A stretch of DNA of 64,000 nt, taken from assembly GCF_030646845.1 (NCBI RefSeq), contig NZ_JAUSLE010000009.1:1-64000 (forward strand), read 5' to 3'. This document shows, in pieces, positions 50,901 through 58,572 of the stretch (position 1 is its first letter; the number at the start of each line of letters is the position of its first letter). The translations under genes were made by a program, and so were the position numbers. The notes below the pieces were generated by a model, which had not been told where the DNA came from, searched no databases, and saw nothing but the letters and a program-made list of their open reading frames with translations. This stretch comes from Rhodoferax sp. Lineage in GTDB: Bacteria; Pseudomonadota; Gammaproteobacteria; Burkholderiales; Burkholderiaceae_C.

Positions 50901-53588
50901 CAATCCGCCCCACAGCGCGCGTGCCAGGACCGTCCCGGCCTGGCCGTAGAAATAGCGCTTTGCCAGGTCGTCGCGGCTAGGCGACAGGCCCGCAACCGCA
51001 CCCATCAGCGGCCCGGCTGAAAACGCGGCCATCACAAGCAGCAGTGCGGCCCAGGGCGACACGACGGCGCCAGCCAGCGCCAGCAACAGCAGGGCCAGTG
51101 ACATGGGCGCGACGAGGGAGCGTCGCAAGTTGTCGAACATCTTCCAGCGATTGATGACCGGAAAGCGATAGCGGTGGGGCTGCAACAGGAACGGGAGCAA
51201 CTGCCAGTCGCCGCGGGTCCAGCGGTGAACGCGCGACGCTGCCACATCGGCATGAAACGGCGCGTCCTCAATCACCGTGATGTCTGTCACCGCTGCACAG
51301 CGTGCCATTGAGCCTTCGAGCAAATCGTGGCTCAGCACCTGACCATCCGGCAAACGGCCGGACAGTACCGCATGCATGGCGCGCACATTGAGCAACCCCT
51401 TGCCCGTGAAGGTGCCTTCACGAAACAGGTCCTGATAGACCTCTGAGCTCGCGGCGCTGTAGGGGTCGATACCGCATTGTCCGGAAAACAGCCAATGGTA
51501 AAGAGTGAACTCCCTGGGCGCTGGCAATGGCGTGGCCACACGCGGCTGCAAGATGCCGTAGCCCCCTACCACTGCGCTACCGGTGGCGTCGAGCCGCGGC
51601 TGGTTGTGGGGATGCGCGGCCACGCCGACCAGCTCGCGCAACCGTCCAGGCGGCAACTGGGTGTCGCTGTCAAGGGTCACGATGTACTGCGTGTCGGCGG
51701 CGATGCAGGACTCGGCCCCCAGGTCCAGGAAGGCGGCGCTCGAGCCCCCTGCCAACGCCGTGACGAGCAGCTCCAGCTTGCCACGCTTGCGTTCCCAGCC
51801 GATCCAGCGTTGTTCAGTCTCACTGAACAGTCGCTCGCGGTGCAAGATGATGAAGCGGGCTGCAGCGCCGGGCCCTTCTGCCTCGATGGGATAGCGCGCG
51901 TTGAGTTCCTGAATCTGCTGCCTCGCACTGGTCAGCAAGGCAACGTCCGAAGCCACATGCGCTGTGTCCGCGTCAGCCCAGTCCGTCAGCAGTGCGAACT
52001 GGGCATGGCGTTCCGGATTGGCGAGGTGATGCAATTCCAGCCTGTGCACCAGGTCCCCGATGGACGCGGCGCCTGTCAGCATCCCCGGGATCACCACCAT
52101 CACCCGATGCTCAGGTGGTATGCCACTCGCCAGGGCCATTCGCGGCAGGTGCTGGGGATGGGCCGACTCGCTGATCAGCCGGTTGATCAGCGCCACAACT
52201 GCCTCGGACGCCGGGAATATCATCAGCGCCGCTCCCAGCGCGGTCAGCCACGCCGAAGCGCCTGCACCGGCCGGCCCGACGCCATGACGCAGCAGCATCC
52301 ACGCCACCAGACCCAAAGTGCCCAGCAGCAGCGAACTCAGATAAACGGGCAAGGCGATACGGCGCGCAACGGTTCGCCAGGCAAGAAAAGCGTGTTCGTG
52401 CAGGTCAAGCGCCCGCATCAATGCTGGCCGCCCCGCGCCATGCAGCCAGTGGCTGGCCACCGCAGTGGCGCTGTCACCTCCATCGGCCGTCTTCATCAGA
52501 TCGAGCAGCGTTTGCGCCACCGAGACTTCACTGCGCCCACTGCGCCTGGCCAACAGTTCTATGCCATGCAGCGTCTGGTCGCGCGTGAGGGTGTGTTCGG
52601 CTTCGAACACGGGCGTGGTGAGCATCAGTCGCATCAGCGTGCTGCTGCGCGCGATAATCTCCGGCCAATCTGCCGCCCCGATGGCGCGCAAGGATGTGAC
52701 CGCATTGCTGACGCTGAGGTTGTCGGCGGCGCGGTCGACACTCTGCTGCGTCTGCGTCGCGACCCGATCGGGTAGCACGTTTTGGAGCCAATCGTGATAC
52801 AGCTCGGGGTGGGGGGCGGCATCAGTCGTGCGGCGGTCTTGAAGGCGTTGCGCCATTTGCGCCAGAAACATCCGACCGACCCCACGCTGATTGAGCAGCG
52901 CAAGCAGCTGGTCGAGCGTGTGCACGGTGTAGGTTCCAATGTGATCACAGCACAGGTTGGCCACCTCGCGTGCCGCCTTGTTGGTGGCCAGCCGCTCGGC
53001 CAGGCGCCGCAGGTTTTCGATCAGCACCACGCGCAGCGTGGTCGGCAGCGCCCACATCTCGTTAAGGTTCAGTTCACGTGATTCCTGGTAAGCGCTAAGA
53101 AAGTGCGTCAACAGCTCTTCGTCGAACGCACCATCGGTGTGAGCCACGAAGGCCCAGGCCACGCCATAGACGCGCGGCAGACCCGCCAAGGGTTCATCGA
53201 GAAGTACCGGGAGCGAACGAAAGTAGCTCCTCGGCAACCCTTCGCGGATTTCCTCGAACTGCGCCTCGATCAGGTGAAAGTTGTCGAGCAGCCATTCAGC
53301 GGCCGGGCTGATGTCGTAGCCGGTGGACGACTGCGCTCCGATATAGCTATGCGCTTCGCGCAGCACCTGAATATTGTTTCGCAGGCGCGGAAAGAAAGTC
53401 GGTGCGCGGAAAGTCGCCTTGGCCGCGCGGTGTGTTTCGCCGAGACTTCGCCCATGCTGGGCAAAACGCTGTGATCCGAAAATCTCGGAACGTATCGGCG
53501 CTTGCACCGAACCGCGCGTAGCGTCGAGGATGTCGGATAACGCCTGTGGCGCATTCGGCATCAAGCTCCGCAGTTCGGGTAGCCCCAT
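44901..53588 (-). CDS. ndvB: Cyclic beta-1,2-glucan synthase (NdvB/Cgs type)
   Basis: A 2895-residue membrane enzyme, the usual length for Cgs/NdvB. The N-terminal half has the GT84 glycosyltransferase (VTLDSDTQLPPGRL; HRWTRGDWQLLPF) flanked by membrane segments (LLLALAGAVVSPWAALLLVMAAFSAG). The middle carries the glycoamylase-like domain, and the C-terminus holds GH94 beta-glucan phosphorylase domains with the acid in GSGDWNDGMNRVG. It starts glucan on itself, elongates, trims and cyclises, making periplasmic osmoregulated glucan. The product role is known in rhizobia and Brucella; it also occurs in some betaproteobacteria. The small membrane-protein gene sits 3 bases upstream. Confidence 0.9.
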   Translation of the reverse strand: MGLPELRSLMPNAPQALSDILDATRGSVQAPIRSEIFGSQRFAQHGRSLGETHRAAKATFRAPTFFPRLRNNIQVLREAHSYIGAQSSTGYDISPAAEWLLDNFHLIEAQFEEIREGLPRSYFRSLPVLLDEPLAGLPRVYGVAWAFVAHTDGAFDEELLTHFLSAYQESRELNLNEMWALPTTLRVVLIENLRRLAERLATNKAAREVANLCCDHIGTYTVHTLDQLLALLNQRGVGRMFLAQMAQRLQDRRTTDAAPHPELYHDWLQNVLPDRVATQTQQSVDRAADNLSVSNAVTSLRAIGAADWPEIIARSSTLMRLMLTTPVFEAEHTLTRDQTLHGIELLARRSGRSEVSVAQTLLDLMKTADGGDSATAVASHWLHGAGRPALMRALDLHEHAFLAWRTVARRIALPVYLSSLLLGTLGLVAWMLLRHGVGPAGAGASAWLTALGAALMIFPASEAVVALINRLISESAHPQHLPRMALASGIPPEHRVMVVIPGMLTGAASIGDLVHRLELHHLANPERHAQFALLTDWADADTAHVASDVALLTSARQQIQELNARYPIEAEGPGAAARFIILHRERLFSETEQRWIGWERKRGKLELLVTALAGGSSAAFLDLGAESCIAADTQYIVTLDSDTQLPPGRLRELVGVAAHPHNQPRLDATGSAVVGGYGILQPRVATPLPAPREFTLYHWLFSGQCGIDPYSAASSEVYQDLFREGTFTGKGLLNVRAMHAVLSGRLPDGQVLSHDLLEGSMARCAAVTDITVIEDAPFHADVAASRVHRWTRGDWQLLPFLLQPHRYRFPVINRWKMFDNLRRSLVAPMSLALLLLALAGAVVSPWAALLLVMAAFSAGPLMGAVAGLSPSRDDLAKRYFYGQAGTVLARALWGGLWHVAQLLTQSLMAVDAIARALYRMTISRRHLLQWTTAASAQATAKTGLAALARQHWSLPVVSLLLLVGLLAAATPSPSLALLLCLLWAASPVWTWWVSRPCPARKDAALPPQDHAYLEGVARDTWRFFERCVVAEDNYLPPDNLQTMPHDMVAHRTSPTNIGLYLLSVACARQFGWIGTQELLTRMEATLATLLTLQRHHGHFLNWYDTQTRAPLLPMYVSTVDSGNLSGHLLTVAQACLELADAPYDGGAAQHAIQASRQRLAPLLSLWADLAPALLSDSALARLLAMPDPLGECLHNATQFELLLREAAAELDVLLSGSTEPVGPAQPTHQDELLWLLVDHEATLRSAWLDVQARSTGHASGASGMQEASARLRTLAGEFEKLAWQADYSFLYHRKRHLFHIGYRVAEQELDASFYDLLASESRLTSLLAVAKGDAPVSHWASLGRLFYAVGPNVGLRSWSGSMFEYLMPGLVLDEPHGSVLREACRAAIREQIDFAQAQDVPWGISESAYAGSDYTLAYQYAPQGVPRLALRRTPPDELVIAPYATALAAQIAPHLACANFAAMEKLAARARYGFIEALDFSAARQVSGEVFTPVSTFMSHHQGMSIVALANVLLGGPAQRWGMANAHIEAVISLLHERAPREVPLLRTQPVNPPPQVRQRRRVPGLLRDVSPGGAALEPTHVLSNGRYSVSLRANGAGWSRWGQTGISRWRDDALRDAHGSFFYLRQDPQQRPVSITHHPAPDPAADYQCTYHADRVCFDATWPEWQTHTTVWVSPEDDIEFRQVELRNLSDRTLDIELISAFEVTLSDPRADEAHPAFTNLFVRAEWLGTHQALLFERKPRLATERGLQAAHFLAETDPQVVGVRLSTDRQRWRGRNHDASQPLASFDALPEASSDASTTLDTGLDPVCVLAVQLRIAPNSKAQLTFATAASDSGGTLLAVIDKYRQRSHVQRASLMSATLTGIRLRALRISGENFAAAQTLTTALMLSLTRPRAREARLEGDVAEVCDRRLLWRFGISGDRPIILVSADVMQGLGLLRSLAQALSLWSWGGVACDLVVVNAEPTSYLMALQREIAALRDRHLADSGAQAGAATTGFHLLRADEISGEELSTLRAHARVRLHADGRPLVLHVQEWIKLHEQAFEQRHARSTSAVAVAAGATAVVAAPVGEFAEPSGEFRFEVRADLRPVRPWINVLANPAFGAQLTEAGGGYTWAVNSRLNQLTAWSNDPVVDPPSEWFLLQDSQTMEVWSVTPSACGGDSVSYRVSHGQGYSVISHRRGAVEVTASWCVDAQNSVKQIQLRFFNHGHRTLHLRVIGIAEWMMGANRVDRSTVRTALYRQRLSSVAGSAAADPDSLQGQKLTALLCTQRERSAGFGDGTAFFALADAADEDDDWTCDRRECFDARGRLVLPDHFGQSSGDGLDPCAALSTRIALPAGGAEERVFLLGYAESASAARQLAVLAAATPARRRMEEVRSTWDRLLGATVVKTPDPLFDVMVNRWLLYQAVSCRLWAKSGFYQAGGATGFRDQLQDAMALAWAAPDMLRQQIVLCASRQFVEGDVQHWWHAPLGAGVRTHFSDDLLWLAHACVHYLRVTGDIGLLDQHVPFIEGAAIPEGAEDAYYTPGVSPLEASVYEHGARAIDRSLRVGVHGLPLMGSGDWNDGMNRVGIEGRGESVWLGWFLCQLVADFAPLARERGDDARALRWENAAQGWKAALNGPAWDGQWFKRAFFDDGQPLGSQANPEGRIDLIAQAWAVLSKAAPPALQRMALAAVESHLVDHEAGLIRLLDPPLVHAIPSAGYIQAYPPGVRENGGQYSHAGVWALMAFADFAKNLPYSRDRTDAAYRYFTYLSPAHRARHPTHGAVYGIEPYVMAGDVYTQSPYVGRGGWSWYTGAAAWLHRAAIESIFGLRQGPQELCFTPCMPSHWHEAELTLVRDGRTMRFILVRATPQAALAGTAQWGAALLRPGRSLHWPGLAPDTCFVIPLLDEPDTPA

Positions 53589-53591
53589 GCC

Positions 53592-53834
53592 CTACGACAC
53601 CAGAGAAGCGATACCGATCAGCAGCGCAGCCACCACCAGCGTGGTCACAAAGCGCGCCGCCACGAAGCCGTGCATGGTCTGTGCGACGCAATGCAAACCG
53701 AACAGGCGCCCGCGTGATCCCTTGCATAGATCCAGATGCTCGCCCAGAGCCGACAATTCCATCGGCGATGTGTCCGCGTTGTCACCGAACGATGCGGTGC
53801 TCCAGTACGGAGTGTTGATGATCTTGGTATTCAT
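53592..53834 (-). CDS. Small hypothetical membrane protein upstream of ndvB
   Basis: An 80-residue protein with a hydrophilic N-terminus (NTKIINTPYWSTASFGDN) and one C-terminal hydrophobic helix (ARFVTTLVVAALLIGIASLVS). ATG 53834 follows CCAGGAGCTTAT, a good ribosome-binding site. The stop is only 3 bases before the ndvB start, so the two are cotranscribed; it may assist the synthase. No family recognised. Confidence 0.6.
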   Translation of the reverse strand: MNTKIINTPYWSTASFGDNADTSPMELSALGEHLDLCKGSRGRLFGLHCVAQTMHGFVAARFVTTLVVAALLIGIASLVS

Positions 53835-54145
53835 ATAAGCTCCTGGCGTCAGGCCGAAAAACCGAACGCGTGAATGAGGGGACAGGGTGCAACCTTGAGA
53901 ACGGCGTCCTGGAACCGGACCGCAACAAGGTGATCTGCAAATGGTACAAAAAACGCCTTGCCGCGTCTGTCAGACAGCGCCCCTGGACGTGTAGGACAAG
54001 TTCTTCCAGGCAGCAGGGCTGTGCGACTGACGACTGGTACGGACATGAGATCCCTTGCGAGGTCCGAAGTCTGAGCCGACCGCATCGTGAACCGATTCGG
54101 TTCACAATTGGCGCAATCACGAGCATGTCCTAGGAGAAGCACGCC
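53835..54145. other. Divergent promoter region between the ndvB unit and fumC
   Basis: About 311 bases holding both promoters. I see no small gene or strong palindrome. CGTGTAGGAC near 53989 also occurs near 44847 (see rejected items). Confidence 0.3.
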
Positions 54146-55543
54146 ATGACCAATACGCGCATCGAATCCGACAGCTTCGGTCCCATCGACGTGCCCCGTG
54201 AGGCCTTGTGGGGCGCCCAGACAGCACGCAGCCTTCGATTTTTCGCCATCGGCGAGCAGCGCATGCCGCTGGAGGTGATCCATGCATTGGCCTGGATCAA
54301 GTGGGCCGCGGCCGGCGTGCATCGCGATCTGCACCTGCTTGATGCAGGCAGGGCGCAAGCCATCACCGAGGCGGCGCAACGCGTCGCGATGGGCGAGTTC
54401 GACGCGGAGTTCCCGCTCTCCGTGTGGCAGACCGGCTCGGGCACACAGAGCAACATGAACGTCAACGAGGTCGTGGCCAACCTGGCCTCGCGCGCGCTCG
54501 GTGGCGGTGTGGGCGCAGAGCGACTGGTTCACCCCAACGACGATGTCAACCTCGGGCAGTCATCCAACGATACCTTTCCCTCCGCCATGCATATCGCAGT
54601 GGCGCTGCAAACCCGAGACAGTCTGTTACCGGCACTTGAAGAATTGCGCGTCGCCCTTGCGGCCAAGGCCCGGGAGTTCGCCGCCGTGGTGAAGATCGGA
54701 CGCACACACCTGCAGGACGCGACGCCAGTGACGCTGGGACAGGAATTTGGCGGCTATGAGGCACAGATCGCCCTCTGCCAGCAGAGTATTTCCCATGCGC
54801 TGGGCGCCGTTCACACACTCGCCATTGGCGGAACGGCGGTGGGCACGGGCCTGAACACGCACCCCGAATTCGGCAGCCGTGTGACGACCCTGCTGGCCAC
54901 AAAGCTTGGACTTCCGCTGGTGCAGGCTGACAATCTTTTTGCGGCGATGGCCGGCCATGAAGCGCTGGTGGCGTTTCATGCCGGTTTGAAGATGCTGGCC
55001 ATCGCCTTGACGAAGATCGCCAATGACATCCGCCTGATGGGCAGCGGGCCGCGCGCAGGGCTGGGCGAACTGCAGTTGCCAGAGAATGAACCCGGCAGCT
55101 CGATCATGCCCGGCAAGGTGAACCCGACGCAAGTTGAAGCCTTGACCATGGTCTGCGCCCAGGTGATGGGCCACGACGCAACAATTGGCTTCGCCGCAAG
55201 CCAGGGGACGTTCGAGCTCAATGTCTACAAGCCGCTCATCGCACTGGATACCATCGACAGCCTGAAACTGCTGGCTGACGCAATGCGAAGTTTCGGGCAG
55301 CATTGCGTTAACGGCATCTCGGTCAACGAGGCGCGGATTCAGGAACTGCTGCAAGGGTCCCTGATGCTCGTGACCGCATTGACGCCGCACATCGGCTACG
55401 ACCGTGCGGCACAGATTGCCAAACACGCCCACGACCAGAGCACGACGCTGCGCGAAGCAGCACTGGCGCTTGGTGCCGTGAGCGCAGAGCAGTTTGACGC
55501 CTGGGTTGATGCTCGCCGAATGCTCGGTCCGCAAACAGATTAA
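54146..55543 (+). CDS. fumC: Fumarate hydratase class II
   Basis: A 465-residue class II fumarase: TRIESDSFGPIDVPREALWGAQTARS at the start, TGSGTQSNMNVNEV and GRTHLQDATPVTLGQE for substrate binding, and the flexible signature GSSIMPGKVNPTQ. It converts fumarate and malate in the TCA cycle without an iron-sulfur cluster and so stays active under oxidative stress. TAGGAGAAGCACGCC precedes the ATG. It is a single gene within the stress-rich region. Confidence 0.95.
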   Translation: MTNTRIESDSFGPIDVPREALWGAQTARSLRFFAIGEQRMPLEVIHALAWIKWAAAGVHRDLHLLDAGRAQAITEAAQRVAMGEFDAEFPLSVWQTGSGTQSNMNVNEVVANLASRALGGGVGAERLVHPNDDVNLGQSSNDTFPSAMHIAVALQTRDSLLPALEELRVALAAKAREFAAVVKIGRTHLQDATPVTLGQEFGGYEAQIALCQQSISHALGAVHTLAIGGTAVGTGLNTHPEFGSRVTTLLATKLGLPLVQADNLFAAMAGHEALVAFHAGLKMLAIALTKIANDIRLMGSGPRAGLGELQLPENEPGSSIMPGKVNPTQVEALTMVCAQVMGHDATIGFAASQGTFELNVYKPLIALDTIDSLKLLADAMRSFGQHCVNGISVNEARIQELLQGSLMLVTALTPHIGYDRAAQIAKHAHDQSTTLREAALALGAVSAEQFDAWVDARRMLGPQTD

Positions 55544-55734
55544 GGACAGGTCTCGTCATATCTCGCGCGGAACGCAGCAAAAGACCGCTGGTATGTTCGC
55601 CACCGCACAGAAATTAGCGCGGCATGCAGATACTCTGAGGGCATTCCGATTGCGACAACCCAAGTCGTGCCGGTTTTTTCGCGGCTGACTCAAAACCAGC
55701 CGCATCACGATTTTCCACTTTTCAAGGATTCCCA

Positions 55735-55983
55735 ATGAAACATACGATGCTTATTTCCGCCTTGCTCGCCACGCTGACCCTGGCCGCTTGTGACCGACCC
55801 ACCGTGGTCAATGTTCCTGCCACGCCGGTGGCTGTGCCCGGACCCGCTGGCCCGACTGGAGCCACCGGCAGCCAAGGCGCAACTGGTACCCAGGGCGACG
55901 AAGGAAGCAAAGGCGCAACCGGAAAAACGGGAGACAGCACCACGATCATCGTGATGCCACCGGCTTCAGCACCAGCGAACTGA
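55735..55983 (+). CDS. Collagen-like lipoprotein, copy 2
   Basis: An 82-residue lipoprotein: MKHTMLISALLATLTLAAC (lipobox LAAC), a linker VVNVPATPVAVP, about ten Gly-X-Y triplets (GPAGPTGATGSQGATGTQ...), then TTIIVMPPASAPAN. Compared with copy 1 at 34004, signal, linker and tail are almost the same and two triplets are added. CAAGGATTCCCA precedes the ATG. Followed by the DUF3309 gene after 31 bases, the same spacing as in copy 1. Confidence 0.88.
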   Translation: MKHTMLISALLATLTLAACDRPTVVNVPATPVAVPGPAGPTGATGSQGATGTQGDEGSKGATGKTGDSTTIIVMPPASAPAN

Positions 55984-56014
55984 ATCGTTTTACTAAATAC
56001 GCAAGGAAATACTC

Positions 56015-56173
56015 ATGAGCTTGGGCACCATACTGCTGATCGTCCTGATTCTGATGTTGATCGGCGCCATTCCGAGTTGGCCACATAGCCGCGGCTGGGG
56101 CTATGGACCCAGTGGTGGCATTGGCCTCGTGGTGATCATCATTGTCATACTGTTGTTGACCGGACGGCTTTAA
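56015..56173 (+). CDS. DUF3309 family small membrane protein, copy 2
   Basis: A 52-residue protein not in the ORF track: MSLGTILLIVLILMLIGAIPSW, then RGWGYGPSG, and a second hydrophobic helix ending LLLTGRL. It differs from copy 1 at only a few residues and has the same length. CAAGGAAATACTC precedes the ATG. A strong hairpin follows. Confidence 0.9.
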   Translation: MSLGTILLIVLILMLIGAIPSWPHSRGWGYGPSGGIGLVVIIIVILLLTGRL

Positions 56174-56191
56174 GCGCTGACACGCGACCAC

Positions 56192-56229
56192 GCTCAACCT
56201 CACCATCTATCTGAATGGTGAGGTTGAGC
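56192..56229 (+). terminator. Strong hairpin after DUF3309 copy 2
   Basis: GCTCAACCTCACCAT (56192-56206) and ATGGTGAGGTTGAGC (56215-56229) form a perfect 15-bp stem with an 8-nt loop, 19 bases after the stop codon. No T-tract follows. It likely ends or protects the transcript. Confidence 0.65.
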
Positions 56230-56395
56230 ATGCCCGATGGGCGGTAAATTTCCGAATGGCCGAATCCATCACCCCTGGACTCAGTATGTGATCGCGACCC
56301 CTGCCTGGTCAGACACGGCATCTGCTGATTGCGGCCGCCTGCGCACGCCCGGTGCCGCAGATGCCGGTATTTTGGTCTGGCGCGTCGCCTTGAAG

Positions 56396-56677
56396 CTATC
56401 GTCGATTGCGCGAACGGCCCAACAGGCTGATCAATGCCATCACTGCCGCACCGGCGGCTGCGGCGATCAGGAGTGCCTTGACTGGCTCATCCTTCACGTA
56501 GCTCACCGTACTGTCCGAGACGCGCAGTGCTCCGTCACGCAGATGTTTTGACGTATTGACGACGCCGTCCACACCACGATGCGCCAGTGCGCTGACTTGT
56601 TCGTTGGCACGATTCAGCACGGTTGAGGCCTGATCCGCGAGGTGGTGATATTGTTCCGATGGCTTATTGGAAAACAT
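56396..56677 (-). CDS. ElaB/YqjD/DUF883-like membrane-anchored protein
   Basis: A 93-residue protein with a long helical N-terminal part (SEQYHHLADQASTVLNRANEQVSALAHRG) and a C-terminal membrane anchor (AVKALLIAAAAGAAVMALISLL-type, ending GRSRNRR). This is the layout of the stress-induced ElaB/YqjD group that anchors ribosomes to the membrane in E. coli. The family link is by layout. ATG 56677 has GGAATCATC upstream. Part of the small stress gene block. Confidence 0.82.
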   Translation of the reverse strand: MFSNKPSEQYHHLADQASTVLNRANEQVSALAHRGVDGVVNTSKHLRDGALRVSDSTVSYVKDEPVKALLIAAAAGAAVMALISLLGRSRNRR

Positions 56678-56771
56678 GATGATTCCTTCAATTTGGGATG
56701 AGTTCGACAGGGTTCCGGTAGCTCAAGCGCCGGTAGGGAAATGACACTTCACAGGCTGTTAGGCCATGGCT

Positions 56772-56936
56772 TCAGCGCTTTTTGATAAGCCCAAACAGAA
56801 AGCTGGCTACAGCCAGGATCGCAAAGACAATAAACAGAATCTTGCCGATTTCCACGGCGCTGGCGGCAATGCCGCCGAATCCGAACAAGGCAGCGATCAG
56901 TGCAATAACAAAAAAGACGACGGCGTAGTGCAGCAT
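56772..56936 (-). CDS. DUF1328 small membrane protein (YtjA-like)
   Basis: A 54-residue protein: [53 protein letters not shown]. Two hydrophobic helices and the FGFGGIA turn are the DUF1328 signature. ATG 56936 follows CCAGGAGCCTTGCC; the track ORF adds 25 unrelated residues. Function unknown, induced in stress in several proteobacteria. Confidence 0.92.
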   Translation of the reverse strand: MLHYAVVFFVIALIAALFGFGGIAASAVEIGKILFIVFAILAVASFLFGLIKKR

Positions 56937-57142
56937 GGCAAGGCTCCTGGTCTGACGGGGGAACATCCGCCCGGGTAGATGAAGTTCGCAGGGTGTTCCA
57001 CTGCGATGCATCGAGTGTGATCCCAGGCGCAGTTACCGGCGATAGGCTGCCCCGCCGCAATACTGTCGGGGAAGTTCGTGAACCCACGTAGGACGGCGCT
57101 GACAGCTTGCCAAAGGGAGCGTGACACGGGACTCTTGACCGT

Positions 57143-58516
57143 CTACGGGTTCAAGGGCTCCCGTTCAGCGCTGAGCGTCGAATTTGGCAGCCTCGCTTGA
57201 ATTAGCGTGCCGCGCCCAGGCGAGGACACCACCACCAGGGTCCCTCCTTGGGCCTCGACACGGAATCGCATGCCCACCAGTCCATACGCAGAACTTGGTG
57301 GTACGGTGGTGTCGAAGCCGACGCCATCGTCGCGAATCGATATCTCCACGCAGTCCTCCCGCTTGGCCAGGCTGACCCATACGTGGCTCGCCCGGGCGTA
57401 CTTGGTGATGTTGGTAATGGCTTCCTGGACCAGGCGATAGACCGTCAATTCGGCAGTCGGCTCCAGGTCGACGGGCTCCAGCGCGCATTGGACTTCGACG
57501 CCTGAGTGATCGGCGAACTCGCGCGCCAGGATTTCCAGTGTCGCCGCCAGCCCCAGATTGCTCAGTGCCGAAGGTCGCAGATCCTCGATGATGCGACGCC
57601 CCAGGGCAATGCCGCTGTTAAGTGTTTCAACCAGATGGGCAAGCAAAGCCAGGGCCTCGGGTGCCGTGCCGGCGAGCCGTGACTTGATGCGGGCCGCGTC
57701 GAGCTTGGCTGACGTCAGCAGAGCCCCCAGCTCGTCGTGCAAGTCCCGCGCCAGGCGGTGGCGCTCGTCTTCACGTGCAGTTTGCAGATGGTGGGTCAGT
57801 TCGGTCAACTGCGCTGTCCGGTGTTTCACCTCGGATTCCAGTAGGTCGCGCTCCGCCTGCACCTGGCGTCGCTGCCCCTGTTGCCGCCTCTCGATCGCGA
57901 AAGGCCGCCTCAAGACCATGAACAGGGCAAACAGGCTGAGGGTGCTCAACAGGACTACGCCAATGCGGTTGAGTCTGAGCGTCTGAAGGAGGTCGTCGCG
58001 CTTGGCCGCCACATGCCGAGCCTCATGCTCCTGCAACTCGGCGCTAATCGTCCGGATGGCATCCATCTGCTCCTTGCCGATGTCGCTCAAAACGATTTCC
58101 CTGGCCGAGTCAACCCTGCCTTCTTCATACAGGCGGATCGTCACCGCAATCTCCGACAGCCTGGTTTCGATCAAGGCATGCAGCTTTTTGAGCGCATCCC
58201 TTGAAGCCGGTTCTTGGCCGTAATACCGATCCAGCACCAGAAACGACTCGTCAATTTGTTTACGCGCATTGGCATAGGGTTGGAGGTATTCCTTGCGGCT
58301 GGTCAGCAAATAGCCACGCTGACCGGTCTCGGCGTCCAGAATGCTGCGCTGCAAGGCATTGATGCTGGTATGGGCCGCCCCGGTGGCGCCCATTTCGTTT
58401 AGCGTCCCGACCGATTGCCAATACGAGCCTTCGCTGATGAATACCATCGCCGCCGCTGCCACACAGGCCAGCGGGAAGATAATCGGGTAACGTTTGACGA
58501 CCTTGAACACATCCAT
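57143..58516 (-). CDS. CHASE3-domain sensor histidine kinase (NarL-partner type)
   Basis: A 457-residue kinase. A first membrane helix (RYPIIFPLACVAAAAMVFI), a CHASE3 sensor (QRGYLLTSRKEYLQPYANARKQIDES...EIVLSDIGKEQMDAIR), a second helix (IGVVLLSTLSLFALFMVL), a coiled-coil, the HisKA_3 dimerisation domain with the His in LARDLHDELGALLTSAK, and HATPase (IRDDGVGFDT; YGLVGMRFRVEAQGG). ATG 58516 has GAGGGCTGAAG before it. It is divergent from the NarL-type regulator at 58573, 56 bases away, which should be its partner. Confidence 0.9.
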   Translation of the reverse strand: MDVFKVVKRYPIIFPLACVAAAAMVFISEGSYWQSVGTLNEMGATGAAHTSINALQRSILDAETGQRGYLLTSRKEYLQPYANARKQIDESFLVLDRYYGQEPASRDALKKLHALIETRLSEIAVTIRLYEEGRVDSAREIVLSDIGKEQMDAIRTISAELQEHEARHVAAKRDDLLQTLRLNRIGVVLLSTLSLFALFMVLRRPFAIERRQQGQRRQVQAERDLLESEVKHRTAQLTELTHHLQTAREDERHRLARDLHDELGALLTSAKLDAARIKSRLAGTAPEALALLAHLVETLNSGIALGRRIIEDLRPSALSNLGLAATLEILAREFADHSGVEVQCALEPVDLEPTAELTVYRLVQEAITNITKYARASHVWVSLAKREDCVEISIRDDGVGFDTTVPPSSAYGLVGMRFRVEAQGGTLVVVSSPGRGTLIQARLPNSTLSAEREPLNP

Positions 58517-58572
58517 CTTCAGCCCTCGCCCCAAAATATGGGATCATTCACCATGAACCTGCATCCCACATC

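Noticed and set aside
51477-52775. 432-codon ORF antisense to the glucan synthase
   Set aside because: Shadow frame, low-complexity Gln/Arg-rich sequence.
44845-57095. CGTGTAGGAC at about 44847 and 53989, and ACGTAGGAC near 57086, as a shared stress motif
   Set aside because: Only two full copies, at different distances and orientations to genes; chance is likely.
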